The notes below the pieces were generated by a model. That model did no database searches, was not told the origin of the DNA, and saw only the letters and a list, made by a program, of their open reading frames with translations. Positions 7,708 to 15,945 of a stretch of DNA of 20,279 nt are shown piece after piece. This DNA comes from Rhizobium sp. Q54. Its GTDB lineage: Bacteria; Pseudomonadota; Alphaproteobacteria; Rhizobiales; Beijerinckiaceae. The stretch spans positions 1-20,279 of the forward strand of contig CAMDOY010000022.1 of the NCBI GenBank assembly GCA_945903655.1, given 5' to 3'. How positions within the stretch are numbered: position 1 is the first letter of the stretch; each line of letters opens with the position of its first letter. Position numbers and translations under genes: made by a program.

Positions 7708-8736
7708 TCACTTGTCCCGCGACACCAGCGCCTTCACCCGCGCCTTCTGGTCGGGCGTGATTTTCGAGACCACGGATTGCACATTCTTCAATGTGCTCTC
7801 GGGGTCGAGATATTCGATGATGCGCTCCGTGCGCTCCCCATCGGCGATGAGCTGGGGCTCGTGCAGCACCTGTTTCACCACCCCCTGCAAAAAGGCGAGC
7901 CTCGCCTTGGGCATATGGGGCGGCAGGATCATCACCCGGCCCAGATCCTCCACGCCGCCGAGAAAATCGAGCAGCCACTGGCCATCCGCATCCAGATCCG
8001 CCGCCTCGAAAATGGTGGGCCGGTCGAGGAACCAGCGTGATTTCTTGCGGGCGACGGTCGCCAGCGCGAAGTTCTGCTGGGCCTTCACAAAATGATTGGC
8101 GGAGGACTCCGGAATATAGATGGCGTCCATCTCCCCCTTGGTCACCGCCAGCGCCGCCTGATTGCTGCCGGTGTAGCCCATCACGATCTGGCATTCGATC
8201 TTGAGGGCGGCGCAGGTGAAGGCGGCGCCATTGCCCAGCCCGTCGGCGGGGCCGGAGGCGGCCCAGCGCCAGAGTTTTTTGGAGGCCAGCGCCTCCTTCA
8301 CCGTGGCGTAGCCGGGCTCTGGCCCCACCAGCCAGAGGCCGGGAGGCGCGCCCACGGTGGCGAGATAGTCGAACTGGGCCATGTCGAAGCGCAGGCCCGG
8401 CTGGTCCGTCAACTGGGCGAAGGCCGCCGAGGTGCCATTGGCGAAGGACAGGGTGAGCCCGTCGGGCGGGCTCATATAGAGGCGATTGAGGGAGGTGATG
8501 CCGCCTGCGCCCGGCTGATTCTCGACGATCACCGTCGCGTCCAGTGCCTTGGCCAGATAGGGCGAGATGAGCCTGGCATAGACGTCATAGCCCCCGCCGG
8601 TGCCCGAACCCACGACCATGCGGATGGTCTTGCCCTGGAAAAAGGCCTTCTCTGCATCCTGCGCCTGCGCGGGCGCCAGCGTCAGCGCAGCCGTAAAAGC
8701 CGCCAAAAGCCCCGCTCTGAAAAGCCCCATGGCCAT
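7708..8736 (-). CDS. TctC/Bug-family periplasmic solute-binding protein
   Basis: A 342-residue extracytoplasmic receptor of the tripartite tricarboxylate transporter type. It has a clear signal peptide (MAMGLFRAGLLAAFTAALT, then cleavage near AQA/QD at about residue 26). The mature start PGKTIRMVV-like FQGKTIRMVVGSGTGGGYD and the following VENQPGAGG are diagnostic of the family. The start at 8736 is chosen because GGGGGAG lies about 4 nt upstream and because the signal peptide begins there; a longer reading to 8895 would run into aspS. No TctA or TctB membrane genes are adjacent, so it is an orphan receptor, as many Bug proteins are. The ligand is unknown (typically a carboxylate). It is divergent from aspS with 157 bp between. 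Confidence 0.88.
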   Translation of the reverse strand: MAMGLFRAGLLAAFTAALTLAPAQAQDAEKAFFQGKTIRMVVGSGTGGGYDVYARLISPYLAKALDATVIVENQPGAGGITSLNRLYMSPPDGLTLSFANGTSAAFAQLTDQPGLRFDMAQFDYLATVGAPPGLWLVGPEPGYATVKEALASKKLWRWAASGPADGLGNGAAFTCAALKIECQIVMGYTGSNQAALAVTKGEMDAIYIPESSANHFVKAQQNFALATVARKKSRWFLDRPTIFEAADLDADGQWLLDFLGGVEDLGRVMILPPHMPKARLAFLQGVVKQVLHEPQLIADGERTERIIEYLDPESTLKNVQSVVSKITPDQKARVKALVSRDK

Positions 8737-8893
8737 GTTCTCCCCCCAAGACCTCTTTTCCTGCAGGCTGCACCAGATGGACCCGTTCGACAAGGGCGCG
8801 CGAAAGGCGACCCCCACCTTCCCCCGATCCGCATTTTCCCCTACACACGCCTCAACCCGCGCCCTGCGCCACATTTGAGTCCCCGAGGCCGCC

Positions 8894-10663
8894 ATGCATC
8901 GCTACCGCTCCCATACCTGCGCCGAGCCCGCCGCATCCCTCATCGGCCAGGACATCCGCCTTTCCGGCTGGTGCCACCGCATCCGCGACCACGGCGGCGT
9001 GCTCTTCATCGATCTGCGCGACCATTACGGCATGACCCAATGCGTGATCGATCCGGACTCGGCCGCCTTCTCCACCGCCGAGACCCTGCGCGCCGAATGG
9101 GTCGTGCGGTTCGACGGCAAGGTGCGCGCCCGCCCCGAGGGAACCGAAAACGCCGACATGGCGACCGGCCAGGTCGAGATCTATGTCACGGACATCGAAG
9201 TTTTGGGCCAGTCGGCGGAGCTGCCCCTGCCGGTCTTCGGCGATCAGGACTATCCCGAAGAGACCCGCCTGAAATATCGCTTCCTCGACCTGCGCCGCGA
9301 GCGTCTGCACAAGAACATCATGCTGCGCGTGAATGTGGTCGACGCCATGCGACGCCGCATGAAGGGCGCTGGCTTCAACGAATTCGCGACGCCGATCCTG
9401 ACGGCCTCCAGCCCCGAAGGCGCGCGCGACTTCCTCGTGCCCTCGCGCATCCATCCCGGCAAGTTCTACGCCCTGCCGCAGGCGCCCCAGCAGTACAAGC
9501 AGCTCCTGATGATGGCGGGCTTCGACCGCTACTTCCAGATCGCGCCCTGCTTCCGCGATGAAGACCCCCGCGCCGACCGTCTGCCCGGCGAGTTCTACCA
9601 GCTCGATCTCGAAATGAGCTTCGTGACGCAGGAAGACGTCTTCGACGCCATCGAGCCTGTGATCACGGGCATTTTCGAAGAGTTCGGCAATGGCCGTCCG
9701 GTGACGCAGAAATGGCCGCGCATTCCCTATGCGCAGGCCATGCGCAAATATGGTTCGGACAAGCCGGACCTGCGCAGTCCCATCGTGATGCAGGATGTGT
9801 CCGAGCATTTCCGCGGCTCCAACTTCAAGGTCTTCGCGCGCATGCTTGAAGCGCCGAAGAACGAGGTCTGGGCCATTCCCGCGCCCAAGGGCGGCCAGCG
9901 CACCTTCTGCGACCGTATGAACTCCTGGGCGCAGGGCGAGGGCCAGCCGGGCCTGGGCTATATTTTCTGGCGTGAGGACGGCGCGGCCGGTCCCATCGCC
10001 AACAACATCGGGCCGGAGCGGGCCGAGGCCATCCGCGTGCAGATGGGCCTTGAGGCTGGCGACGCCTGTTTCTTTGCGGCGGGCGATCCGGAGAAATTCG
10101 CCAAGTTCGCCGGCGCCGCCCGCATCAAGGCGGGGCAGGATCTGGGCCTTGTGGACGAGAACCGTTTCGAGCTGGCCTGGATCGTCGATTTCCCCATGTT
10201 CGAATGGAACGAGGACGAGAAGAAGGTCGATTTCTCCCACAACCCCTTCTCCATGCCGCAAGGCGGGCTCGAAGCCCTTGAGACTCAGGATCCCCTGACC
10301 ATCAAGGCCTTCCAATACGACATCGCCTGCAACGGCTACGAGATCGCGTCAGGCGGCATCCGCAACCATCGGCCCAAGGCCATGGTGAAGGCCTTCGAAA
10401 TCGCGGGCTATGGCGAGGAGACCGTGGTGGAGCGCTTCGGCGGCATGTACCGCGCCTTCCAGTACGGCGCCCCGCCCCATGGCGGCATGGCCGCTGGTGT
10501 GGACCGGGTCATCATGCTGCTGGCGGGCGAACAGAACCTGCGCGAGGTCGCCCTGTTCCCCATGAACCAGCGCGCCGAAGATATCCTGATGGGCGCCCCT
10601 TCGGAGGCCTCCAACAAGCAGTTGCGCGAGCTGCATGTGCGGGTGAACCCGCCGGAGAAGTAG
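8894..10663 (+). CDS. aspS: Aspartyl-tRNA synthetase, probably non-discriminating (Asp/Asn)
   Basis: A 589-residue bacterial-type class IIb synthetase that charges tRNA-Asp in the cytoplasm. It has an N-terminal OB anticodon-binding domain (about 1–105), motif 2 in FRDEDPRADRLPGEFYQLDL at about 221–240, a GAD insertion domain (about 290–420), and motif 3 in GMAAGVDRVIMLLAG near 530. In RDHGG the His at residue 33 occupies the site where discriminating enzymes such as E. coli AspRS have Leu and where the non-discriminating Pseudomonas enzyme has His. That suggests it also mischarges tRNA-Asn for GatCAB; this is an inference. GAGG 5 nt before ATG 8894 supports the start. A weak hairpin follows the stop. 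Confidence 0.97.
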   Translation: MHRYRSHTCAEPAASLIGQDIRLSGWCHRIRDHGGVLFIDLRDHYGMTQCVIDPDSAAFSTAETLRAEWVVRFDGKVRARPEGTENADMATGQVEIYVTDIEVLGQSAELPLPVFGDQDYPEETRLKYRFLDLRRERLHKNIMLRVNVVDAMRRRMKGAGFNEFATPILTASSPEGARDFLVPSRIHPGKFYALPQAPQQYKQLLMMAGFDRYFQIAPCFRDEDPRADRLPGEFYQLDLEMSFVTQEDVFDAIEPVITGIFEEFGNGRPVTQKWPRIPYAQAMRKYGSDKPDLRSPIVMQDVSEHFRGSNFKVFARMLEAPKNEVWAIPAPKGGQRTFCDRMNSWAQGEGQPGLGYIFWREDGAAGPIANNIGPERAEAIRVQMGLEAGDACFFAAGDPEKFAKFAGAARIKAGQDLGLVDENRFELAWIVDFPMFEWNEDEKKVDFSHNPFSMPQGGLEALETQDPLTIKAFQYDIACNGYEIASGGIRNHRPKAMVKAFEIAGYGEETVVERFGGMYRAFQYGAPPHGGMAAGVDRVIMLLAGEQNLREVALFPMNQRAEDILMGAPSEASNKQLRELHVRVNPPEK

Positions 10664-10680
10664 TTTTCTGCCGATTTTGC

Positions 10681-10704
10681 GACCGGCGCATCCGTGCACC
10701 GGTC
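10681..10704 (+). terminator. Possible terminator hairpin after aspS
   Basis: GACCGG (10681–10686) pairs with CCGGTC (10699–10704); inside, after one mismatch, GCA pairs with TGC around a TCCG loop. Only a short CTTTG follows, so termination would be weak. The hairpin lies 17 nt after the aspS stop. Confidence 0.3.
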
Positions 10705-10798
10705 GACGCCTTTGTGTAGCCGTCACAGTTGCCCTTTAGCTTTGGGCATGTAAGCTCCGATTCTGCTTTTGAATCAGTTGACTGAGGGGATTGCGCCC

Positions 10799-13090
10799 GT
10801 GGCGACCAATGTTTCCGACGAACTGCGCGCCAGCGCGCTGCGCTATCATCGCTATCCCACCCCGGGAAAGCTGGAAATCCAGGCGACCAAGCCGCTGGGC
10901 AACCAGCGCGACCTCGCGCTGGCCTATTCGCCCGGCGTGGCCGTGGCCTGCGAGGCCATCGCGGAAGATCCCTCGCAAGCGGCTCATCTGACGGCGCGTC
11001 AGAATCTCGTCGCGGTCCTCACCAATGGAACGGCGGTGCTGGGGCTCGGCGATATCGGCCCGCTGGCCTCCAAGCCCGTCATGGAGGGCAAGGCGGTTCT
11101 GTTCAAGAAATTCGCGGGCATCGATTGTTTCGACATCGAGGTGGCCGAGAAGAACATCGAGCGCCTCGTTGATGTGGTGGCGGCGCTGGAGCCCACCTTC
11201 GGCGGCATCAATCTTGAGGATATCAAGGGCCCCGAATGTTTCGAGGTCGAGAAGCGCCTGCGCGAGCGCATGAACATCCCCGTCTTCCATGATGACCAGC
11301 ATGGCACAGCGATCATCGTCGCGGCGGCTGTCACCAATGCGCTGGAGTTCGGCGGCAAGAAGATCGAGGATGTGAAGATCGTGGCGTCGGGCGCGGGCGC
11401 TGCGGCGCTCGCCTGCCTCAACTTGCTGGTGATCCTGGGCGCCAAGCGCGAGAATATCTGGGTCACGGACCTCGAAGGCGTCGTCTATGAGGGCCGCGAG
11501 AAGCTCATGGACCCCTGGAAGGCGGTCTATGCCCAGCCCTCGAATGCGCGCACCCTCGCTGAGGTGATCACGGGCGCCGACATTTTCCTTGGCCTCTCGG
11601 CTGGCGGCGTACTCAAGCCCGAGATGGTCAAGAGCATGGGCGAGCGTCCGCTCATCCTCGCGCTGGCCAATCCCAATCCCGAGATCATGCCCGAAGAGGC
11701 CATGGCGGCCCGGCCCGACGCGCTGATCTGCACGGGACGTTCCGATTATCCCAATCAGGTCAATAACGTCCTGTGCTTCCCCTACATCTTCCGCGGCGCG
11801 CTCGATTGCTGGGCGACGACGATCAATGAGGAAATGAAGCTCGCCGCCGTGCGCGCCATCGCGGTGCTGGCCCGCGAGGCCCCCTCCGAGGTCGCCGCCC
11901 GCGCCTATGGCGGCCAGACCCAGACCTTCGGTCCCCAGACCCTGATCCCCAATCCCTTCGACCCGCGCCTGATCCTGCGCATCGCGCCTGCGGTGGCGCG
12001 GGCTGCGATGGACTCCGGGGTGGCGAAGAAGCCGATCGAAGATTTCGAGGCCTATACGGAGAGCCTGTCGCGCTTCGTTTTCCGCTCGGGCTTCGTCATG
12101 AAGCCGGTCTTCGCCCAGGCCAAGAGCGACAAGCGCCGCGTGATCTTCGCCGATGGCGAGGACGAGCGCGTGTTGCGCGCCGCCGAAGTGGTTCTGGAGG
12201 AAGGGCTCGCGATCCCGATCCTCATCGGTCGTCCCTCCGTGGTGGAGAGCCGTATCGAGCGTTTTGGACTGAATTTGCGGGCAGGCCGCGATTTCGAACT
12301 GGTGAACCCGGAGTCCGACTCCCGCTATCGCGATTACGTCAACACCTTCCTCGAAGTGGCCGGGCGCGAGGGCTACACGCCGGACGTCGTGCGCTCTCTC
12401 GTGCGCACATCACCCACCGTCATCGCGGCCCTCGCGGTCCAGCGCGGCGAGGCGGACGCCATGCTATGCGGTCTTGAAGGGCGTTTCGCCAATCGGTTGA
12501 AGCAGATCCGCGACATTATCGGCCTCGCGCCGGGGGTGTTGGGCCTGTCCGCCATGAGCATGCTGATCTCTTCGCGGGGCGTGTTCTTCGTCTCCGACAC
12601 CCATGTGCGGACGGACCCGACGCCGCAGGAGATCGCTGATATGACAGCGTCCTGCGTCAAGCACGTTCATCTCTTCGGCCTGGAGCCGAAGGTGGCGCTG
12701 CTCTCCCATTCGGATTTCGGCTCCCATGACTCGCCCTCATCCCGCAAGATGCGGGCGGCTCTGGCGCTGATCCAGGCGCAGCACCCCGATCTTGAGGTGG
12801 ATGGTGAAATGCATGCAGATACAGCACTTTCCGCGCTGATCCGTGAAAAGGTGCTGCCGGGCTCTCGCCTTAAGGGAGAGGCCAATTTGCTGATCATGCC
12901 CAACCTCGACGCCGCCAATATCGCCTTCCAGTTCGCGAAGGTGCTGGGTGACGCCCTGCCGGTTGGGCCAATTCTGATGGGGCCCGCCAAACCCGCCCAT
13001 GTGCTGACGTCGTCGGTCACCGCGCGCGGGATCGTCAATATGACGGCGATCGCCGTCGTGGGGGCGCAGTTGTGCGATCAAACGCCATAG
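10799..13090 (+). CDS. maeB: NADP-type malic enzyme with C-terminal phosphotransacetylase-like domain
   Basis: Decarboxylates malate oxidatively to pyruvate, supplying NADPH or NADH during growth on C4 acids. The 763-residue length matches MaeB-type fusions (E. coli MaeB, rhizobial Dme/Tme). Features in order: a malic N-terminal domain with GDIGPLASKPVMEGK (84–98), metal-binding E140-D141 in NLEDIKGP, HDDQHGTA (164–171), and a Rossmann loop GAGAAA (198–203). A PTA-like domain runs from about 430 to the end; in this family it is regulatory and not thought to transacetylate. GTG 10799 is preferred because GAGGGG lies about 10 nt upstream; TTG 10769 in the same frame is an alternative without a visible ribosome binding site. 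The gene ends in a terminator hairpin that overlaps its stop codon. Confidence 0.94.
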   Translation: MATNVSDELRASALRYHRYPTPGKLEIQATKPLGNQRDLALAYSPGVAVACEAIAEDPSQAAHLTARQNLVAVLTNGTAVLGLGDIGPLASKPVMEGKAVLFKKFAGIDCFDIEVAEKNIERLVDVVAALEPTFGGINLEDIKGPECFEVEKRLRERMNIPVFHDDQHGTAIIVAAAVTNALEFGGKKIEDVKIVASGAGAAALACLNLLVILGAKRENIWVTDLEGVVYEGREKLMDPWKAVYAQPSNARTLAEVITGADIFLGLSAGGVLKPEMVKSMGERPLILALANPNPEIMPEEAMAARPDALICTGRSDYPNQVNNVLCFPYIFRGALDCWATTINEEMKLAAVRAIAVLAREAPSEVAARAYGGQTQTFGPQTLIPNPFDPRLILRIAPAVARAAMDSGVAKKPIEDFEAYTESLSRFVFRSGFVMKPVFAQAKSDKRRVIFADGEDERVLRAAEVVLEEGLAIPILIGRPSVVESRIERFGLNLRAGRDFELVNPESDSRYRDYVNTFLEVAGREGYTPDVVRSLVRTSPTVIAALAVQRGEADAMLCGLEGRFANRLKQIRDIIGLAPGVLGLSAMSMLISSRGVFFVSDTHVRTDPTPQEIADMTASCVKHVHLFGLEPKVALLSHSDFGSHDSPSSRKMRAALALIQAQHPDLEVDGEMHADTALSALIREKVLPGSRLKGEANLLIMPNLDAANIAFQFAKVLGDALPVGPILMGPAKPAHVLTSSVTARGIVNMTAIAVVGAQLCDQTP

Positions 13091-13103
13091 CGCGTTTCTT
13101 TTT
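13080..13103 (+). terminator. Rho-independent terminator overlapping the maeB stop codon
   Basis: AAACGC (13080–13085) and GCGTTT (13092–13097) form a perfect 6-bp stem with loop CATAGC, followed directly by CTTTTT. The TAG stop (13088–13090) sits in the loop, so the terminator begins inside the last codons of maeB. Confidence 0.5.
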
Positions 13104-13350
13104 CGGTCTGGCTTCATCGACATGACCAGTGACTTCAGTTGTTAAATTGGGAAAAATTTTTTAAAACAATAACTTAACACTCGTTTCGCACGACCGTGCA
13201 CGCCAGACGATCGGAGTGCCGCGGCATGCCCCTTGTAAAGTTACATAAAATTTAGCATATATTTCAGAGTATGACCTTTTCACAGAGATCGTCGATGGAC
13301 CGCTTTCCTTAATCTCCTAAACTTTCATTCGTGCATTAGGCAGCGCAGCA
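13104..13350. other. AT-rich intergenic region upstream of the orphan membrane protein
   Basis: No reading frame is supported here. It holds an AT-rich run with A and T tracts (about 13138–13178), a 10-nt palindrome TGCCGCGGCA (about 13217–13226), and a second AT-rich run that contains a candidate promoter. The composition is unlike the GC-rich genes on the left. Confidence 0.5.
13233..13261 (+). promoter_or_regulatory. Possible promoter for the 13351 gene
   Basis: TTGTAA (13233–13238) and CATATA (13256–13261) are spaced by 17 nt; TATATT two bases further is an alternative -10. The match is moderate and the region is AT-rich, so chance matches are likely. Confidence 0.3.
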
Positions 13351-13890
13351 ATGATTGAGAAAACGCTGGAAATCATAGAGTGGGAATATCGCTGGATGAA
13401 GCGCTTCGCGCGCTTGGTTGTGTTCGCGATCATGGCTTATCCGCTTGTCCATTTTGGGCCGTGCCTCTGGCAAGATGGCTCCTATAGCGGTCGGTGGATT
13501 TTCGCCGCCAATATGGAACCGCAACCGATCGAATGCAGAGGCGTCGCCTATATTCTGCAAAGTTGCGAGCTTAAATTCAGCCAAAAGGATAACGGGCGGA
13601 CCATGACGCTCGAATATCTGGTGTTCGGTACGGACTGGAATGGCGTCGTCCCGGATATCATTCGTCCTTTAACTGGAGCCTACTCGAGCACTGTCGCTGT
13701 CAGTGGGCCTGGTCTGTTGGCGAGGGCGGGCGGTATCTTCGCTTTGTTTATCATGCTGCTCGTCGTTGAAAAAATTGGTTTGGTGATGATTTGGCGCGTC
13801 ATGATTGATAAATTGCCTGAGGCCCCTCAGCCCATGACACGCTCCACCGAAACGGTGAGCCTGTCGCGCGACAGACGCGATCATATGTGA
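13351..13890 (+). CDS. Orphan two-pass membrane protein
   Basis: Not recognised. The 179-residue product has a charged, aromatic N terminus and one membrane segment at about 20–36. A loop of about 85 residues with Cys38, Cys62 and Cys72 follows, then a second membrane segment at about 122–148 and a polar C-terminal tail. If both termini are cytoplasmic the loop is periplasmic and a Cys62–Cys72 disulphide is possible. The ribosome binding site is poor. Codon use is more AT-rich than in maeB. The last 10 bases overlap the end of the convergent sugar kinase gene. Hydrophobic segments at sensible positions argue for a real gene; no function is proposed. Confidence 0.6.
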   Translation: MIEKTLEIIEWEYRWMKRFARLVVFAIMAYPLVHFGPCLWQDGSYSGRWIFAANMEPQPIECRGVAYILQSCELKFSQKDNGRTMTLEYLVFGTDWNGVVPDIIRPLTGAYSSTVAVSGPGLLARAGGIFALFIMLLVVEKIGLVMIWRVMIDKLPEAPQPMTRSTETVSLSRDRRDHM

Positions 13891-14793
13891 CCACCACTAT
13901 CCTCCCGTTTGCCAAAGAGCTCATGCATTCGTTCCACCTCCGAGCGGGTCGGCAGGCCCGCTTCATTGCCGAGATGCTGGATCTTGAAGGCGGAGGCGCC
14001 GCGCGCGAAATCAAAGTGTTCCGCCCAGGGCTGACCTGGTCGCGCCAGATAAGCCGCCACATAGGCGCCATGGAAGACATCGCCGGCGCCTGACGTATCG
14101 ATGATCAGGGATTGTGGAACCGGTAGGGCCGGGAGGCGCCGCACCTCGCCGGATTCGTCATACCAGAGCATGCCGCGCTCACCCTGGGTCACGCCGCCGA
14201 TCTTGCACCCGCGCGTCTTGAGATAGGCGAGCATGGCGCGGTCATCGAGGTTCATCTGCTCGCACAGGCGTTCTGCGACGATGGCGATGTCGATGAAGCC
14301 GAGGAGCTCATGGGTGTTCGAGCGCAGCCCCCCCGCCATCCAGCGAGGTCAGCACGCCCATGTCGCGGCACAGTTTGGCGTAATGGATGGCCGCGTCGGC
14401 CTGATGGCCATCAAGGTGAAGCGCCCGGCAGCCATCGAGATTCAGGGTGGGGAAGGGATGCAGATAGGCGTCGTCGCGGGCGCGCAGGATCGCCCGCTTG
14501 CCCTCGTGGGGCAGGATGAAGGAGAGCGAGGAGCGCTTCACCTTCCGGGCATGGATGGGGATCTGATATTTCGCCGCCATGTCGAGAAACATGCGCCCCA
14601 GCCAGTCGTCGGCGAGCGAGGTCAGGAGATCCGGCACATGGCCCAGCTTGGCGCAGGCGAAGGCGGCCGTGAGGGCGTTGCCGCCGAAAGACACCGCATA
14701 GTCCTTGGCGACGGCCTTCTCGTCTCCCTTGGGCATTTTATCCGCGATCAGGGTCACGTCGATATAAGTCTGGCCGATGAAGAGGGCTTCCAT
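13881..14793 (-). pseudogene. PfkB-family carbohydrate kinase, frameshifted in a G7 run
   Basis: An ATP-dependent sugar kinase of the ribokinase/PfkB superfamily, broken into two frames. The N-terminal part (from ATG 14793) begins MEALFIGQTYIDVTLIADKM and carries SFGGNALTAAFACAKLG (PfkB signature 1) near residues 35–51. The C-terminal part carries DTSGAGDVFHGAYVAAYLA (signature 2, with the catalytic Asp of GAGD). The frames meet at the seven C's at 14328–14334 (G7 in the gene). Removing one G restores SLDGGGLRSNTHELL and a continuous frame of 303 residues. GAGGA lies about 8 nt before the start. It is divergent from rcnR. The lesion may be a true mutation, a slippage-prone switch or a sequencing error. 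The substrate is unknown. Confidence 0.85.
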
Positions 14794-14866
14794 GGGATGA
14801 TCCTCGCGGGTTGATCTGATCAGTCTAGCGCTCCAGAGGGCGAATGAAAGGCTTGGACGCCTTGCC

Positions 14867-14887
14867 ATATCCCCCCGGGGGGGATAT
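14867..14887. promoter_or_regulatory. RcnR/CsoR-type operator palindrome
   Basis: ATAT, six C's, seven G's and ATAT form a near-perfect palindrome ending 9 nt before the rcnR start. A C/G tract flanked by AT arms is the operator type known for CsoR/RcnR-family repressors. TTGCCA (14863–14868) and TATGCA (14885–14890), 16 nt apart, could be the -35 and -10 boxes, which would place the operator in the spacer and the transcript start almost at the ATG. No Shine-Dalgarno sequence lies between the operator and the start. Confidence 0.7.
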
Positions 14888-14896
14888 GCAACACCC

Positions 14897-15163
14897 ATGT
14901 CCCACGCTTTTGACACCGCCCTTCTCGCCCGGTTGCGCCGCGCCGAGGGCCACCTGCGCGCCATCGTCGCCATGGTTCAGGAGGGGCGCGACTGCGTCTC
15001 CATCGCCCAGCAATTGCAGGCGGTTGAGGCGGCTGTGGTCGCGGCCAAGCGCGAGATGATCCAGCATCATATCGACCACCGCCTTGAAGATCGCCTGCCA
15101 GACCGGGACGCAGAGGGCGCCTCGCTCGCCGCCGAGCTGAAAACACTCGCCAGATATTTGTGA
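14897..15163 (+). CDS. rcnR: Metal-sensing transcriptional repressor, CsoR/RcnR family
   Basis: An 88-residue all-helical repressor of the DUF156 family. The core reads RRAEGHLRAIVAMVQEGRDC near 14–33. Candidate metal ligands are His3, Cys33 and His58 (which align with RcnR His3, Cys35 and His60), with His61 nearby; this pattern fits Ni/Co sensing better than the Cys-rich copper sensors. When metal binds, family members leave the operator and release the efflux gene. The downstream rcnA-like gene begins 5 nt after the stop, so the two form one transcript. The palindrome at 14867–14887 is its likely operator, giving autoregulation. Confidence 0.85.
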   Translation: MSHAFDTALLARLRRAEGHLRAIVAMVQEGRDCVSIAQQLQAVEAAVVAAKREMIQHHIDHRLEDRLPDRDAEGASLAAELKTLARYL

Positions 15164-15168
15164 GCCCC

Positions 15169-15945
15169 ATGCCAGACATCATCAGCCTTGTTCAGACCCA
15201 TGGCGCCAATCCCTGAGCCTATCTGCCGCTGGCGGTGCTTCTGGGCGCGCTGCATGCGCTGGAGCCCGGCCATTCCAAGAGCATGATGGCGGCCTTCGTG
15301 GTGGCCACGCGCGGCACGGCGGGGCAGGCGGCGCTGCTGGGCGGCTCGGCGGCCATTGGTCATACATTGGTGGTCTGGGCGCTGGCGGCGGCGGGGCTTT
15401 GGCTCGGCGACGCCCTGATCCTCGACAAGGCCGAGCCCTGGCTGATCCTGATATCCGGCCTCATGATCCTGGGCCTCGCCTGGCGCATCGTCGTGCTGTT
15501 CCGCCGCGAGCATCACGAACATGAACACCATGACCATCACCACGATCATCACCATCACGAACGTAAACTCTCCCACGACGAAGAACACGAGCGCGAGATC
15601 GCCCAGCGTTTTGCGGGTCGCACGGTGGGCAATGGCGCCATCGCCTGGTTTGGCCTGACGGCGGGCCTCATGCCCTGTCCTTCGGCGGTGGCGGTGCTGC
15701 TGATCTGCCTGCAGACCCGCGCCTTCACCCTGGGCTTCGGCATGGTGGCGGGCTTCAGCCTTGGCCTCGCCATAACCCTGATTTCGGTGGGTGTTCTCGC
15801 CGCCTGGGGGGCGCGCAAGGCGTCCGAGGGCTGGTCGGGCTTTGCGGGCTGGGCGGAGCGTCTGCCTTATCTCTCGGCGGCCCTTGTGGGCCTGATTGGC
15901 GTCGTCGTCACCATTCGGGGCCTGCTGGCGACGGGGCTGATCTGA
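15169..15945 (+). pseudogene. rcnA: Nickel/cobalt efflux protein RcnA/NicO family with in-frame TGA
   Basis: A NiCoT/NicO-type inner-membrane exporter. From ATG 15169 the frame reads MPDIISLVQTHGANP, then TGA at 15214–15216 (codon 16), then AYLPLAVLLGALHALEPGHSK. E. coli RcnA has Trp at the TGA position (as I recall, NAWFFIPSAILLGALHGLEP), so TGG to TGA is the simplest reading. The rest is intact: the LEPGHSK helix, a cytoplasmic loop at about 115–140 with 14 His, GLMPCPSAVAVLL, and a normal C terminus. Restart at GTG 15235 would give 236 residues that keep the first His motif, but no ribosome binding site is visible there. It stops immediately beside the erpA stop on the other strand. Confidence 0.85.

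Noticed and set aside
7445..8194. Frame on the minus strand reading through the heptamer array (repeated SRQSAVG)
   Set aside because: It is the translation of the repeat and of the antisense/shifted frame of the TctC-type gene, with no start signal or family features.
8737..8895. Longer start (8895) for the TctC-type gene
   Set aside because: It would place 53 residues before a perfect signal peptide and overlap the aspS start; a strong ribosome binding site supports 8736.
14310..14814. Plus-strand frame across the sugar kinase
   Set aside because: It is antisense to a kinase with clear PfkB signatures and shows no motifs of its own.
15214..15216. TGA read as selenocysteine in rcnA
   Set aside because: The family has Trp there and no catalytic need for Sec, and no convincing SECIS-type hairpin follows. 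Mutation or error is simpler.
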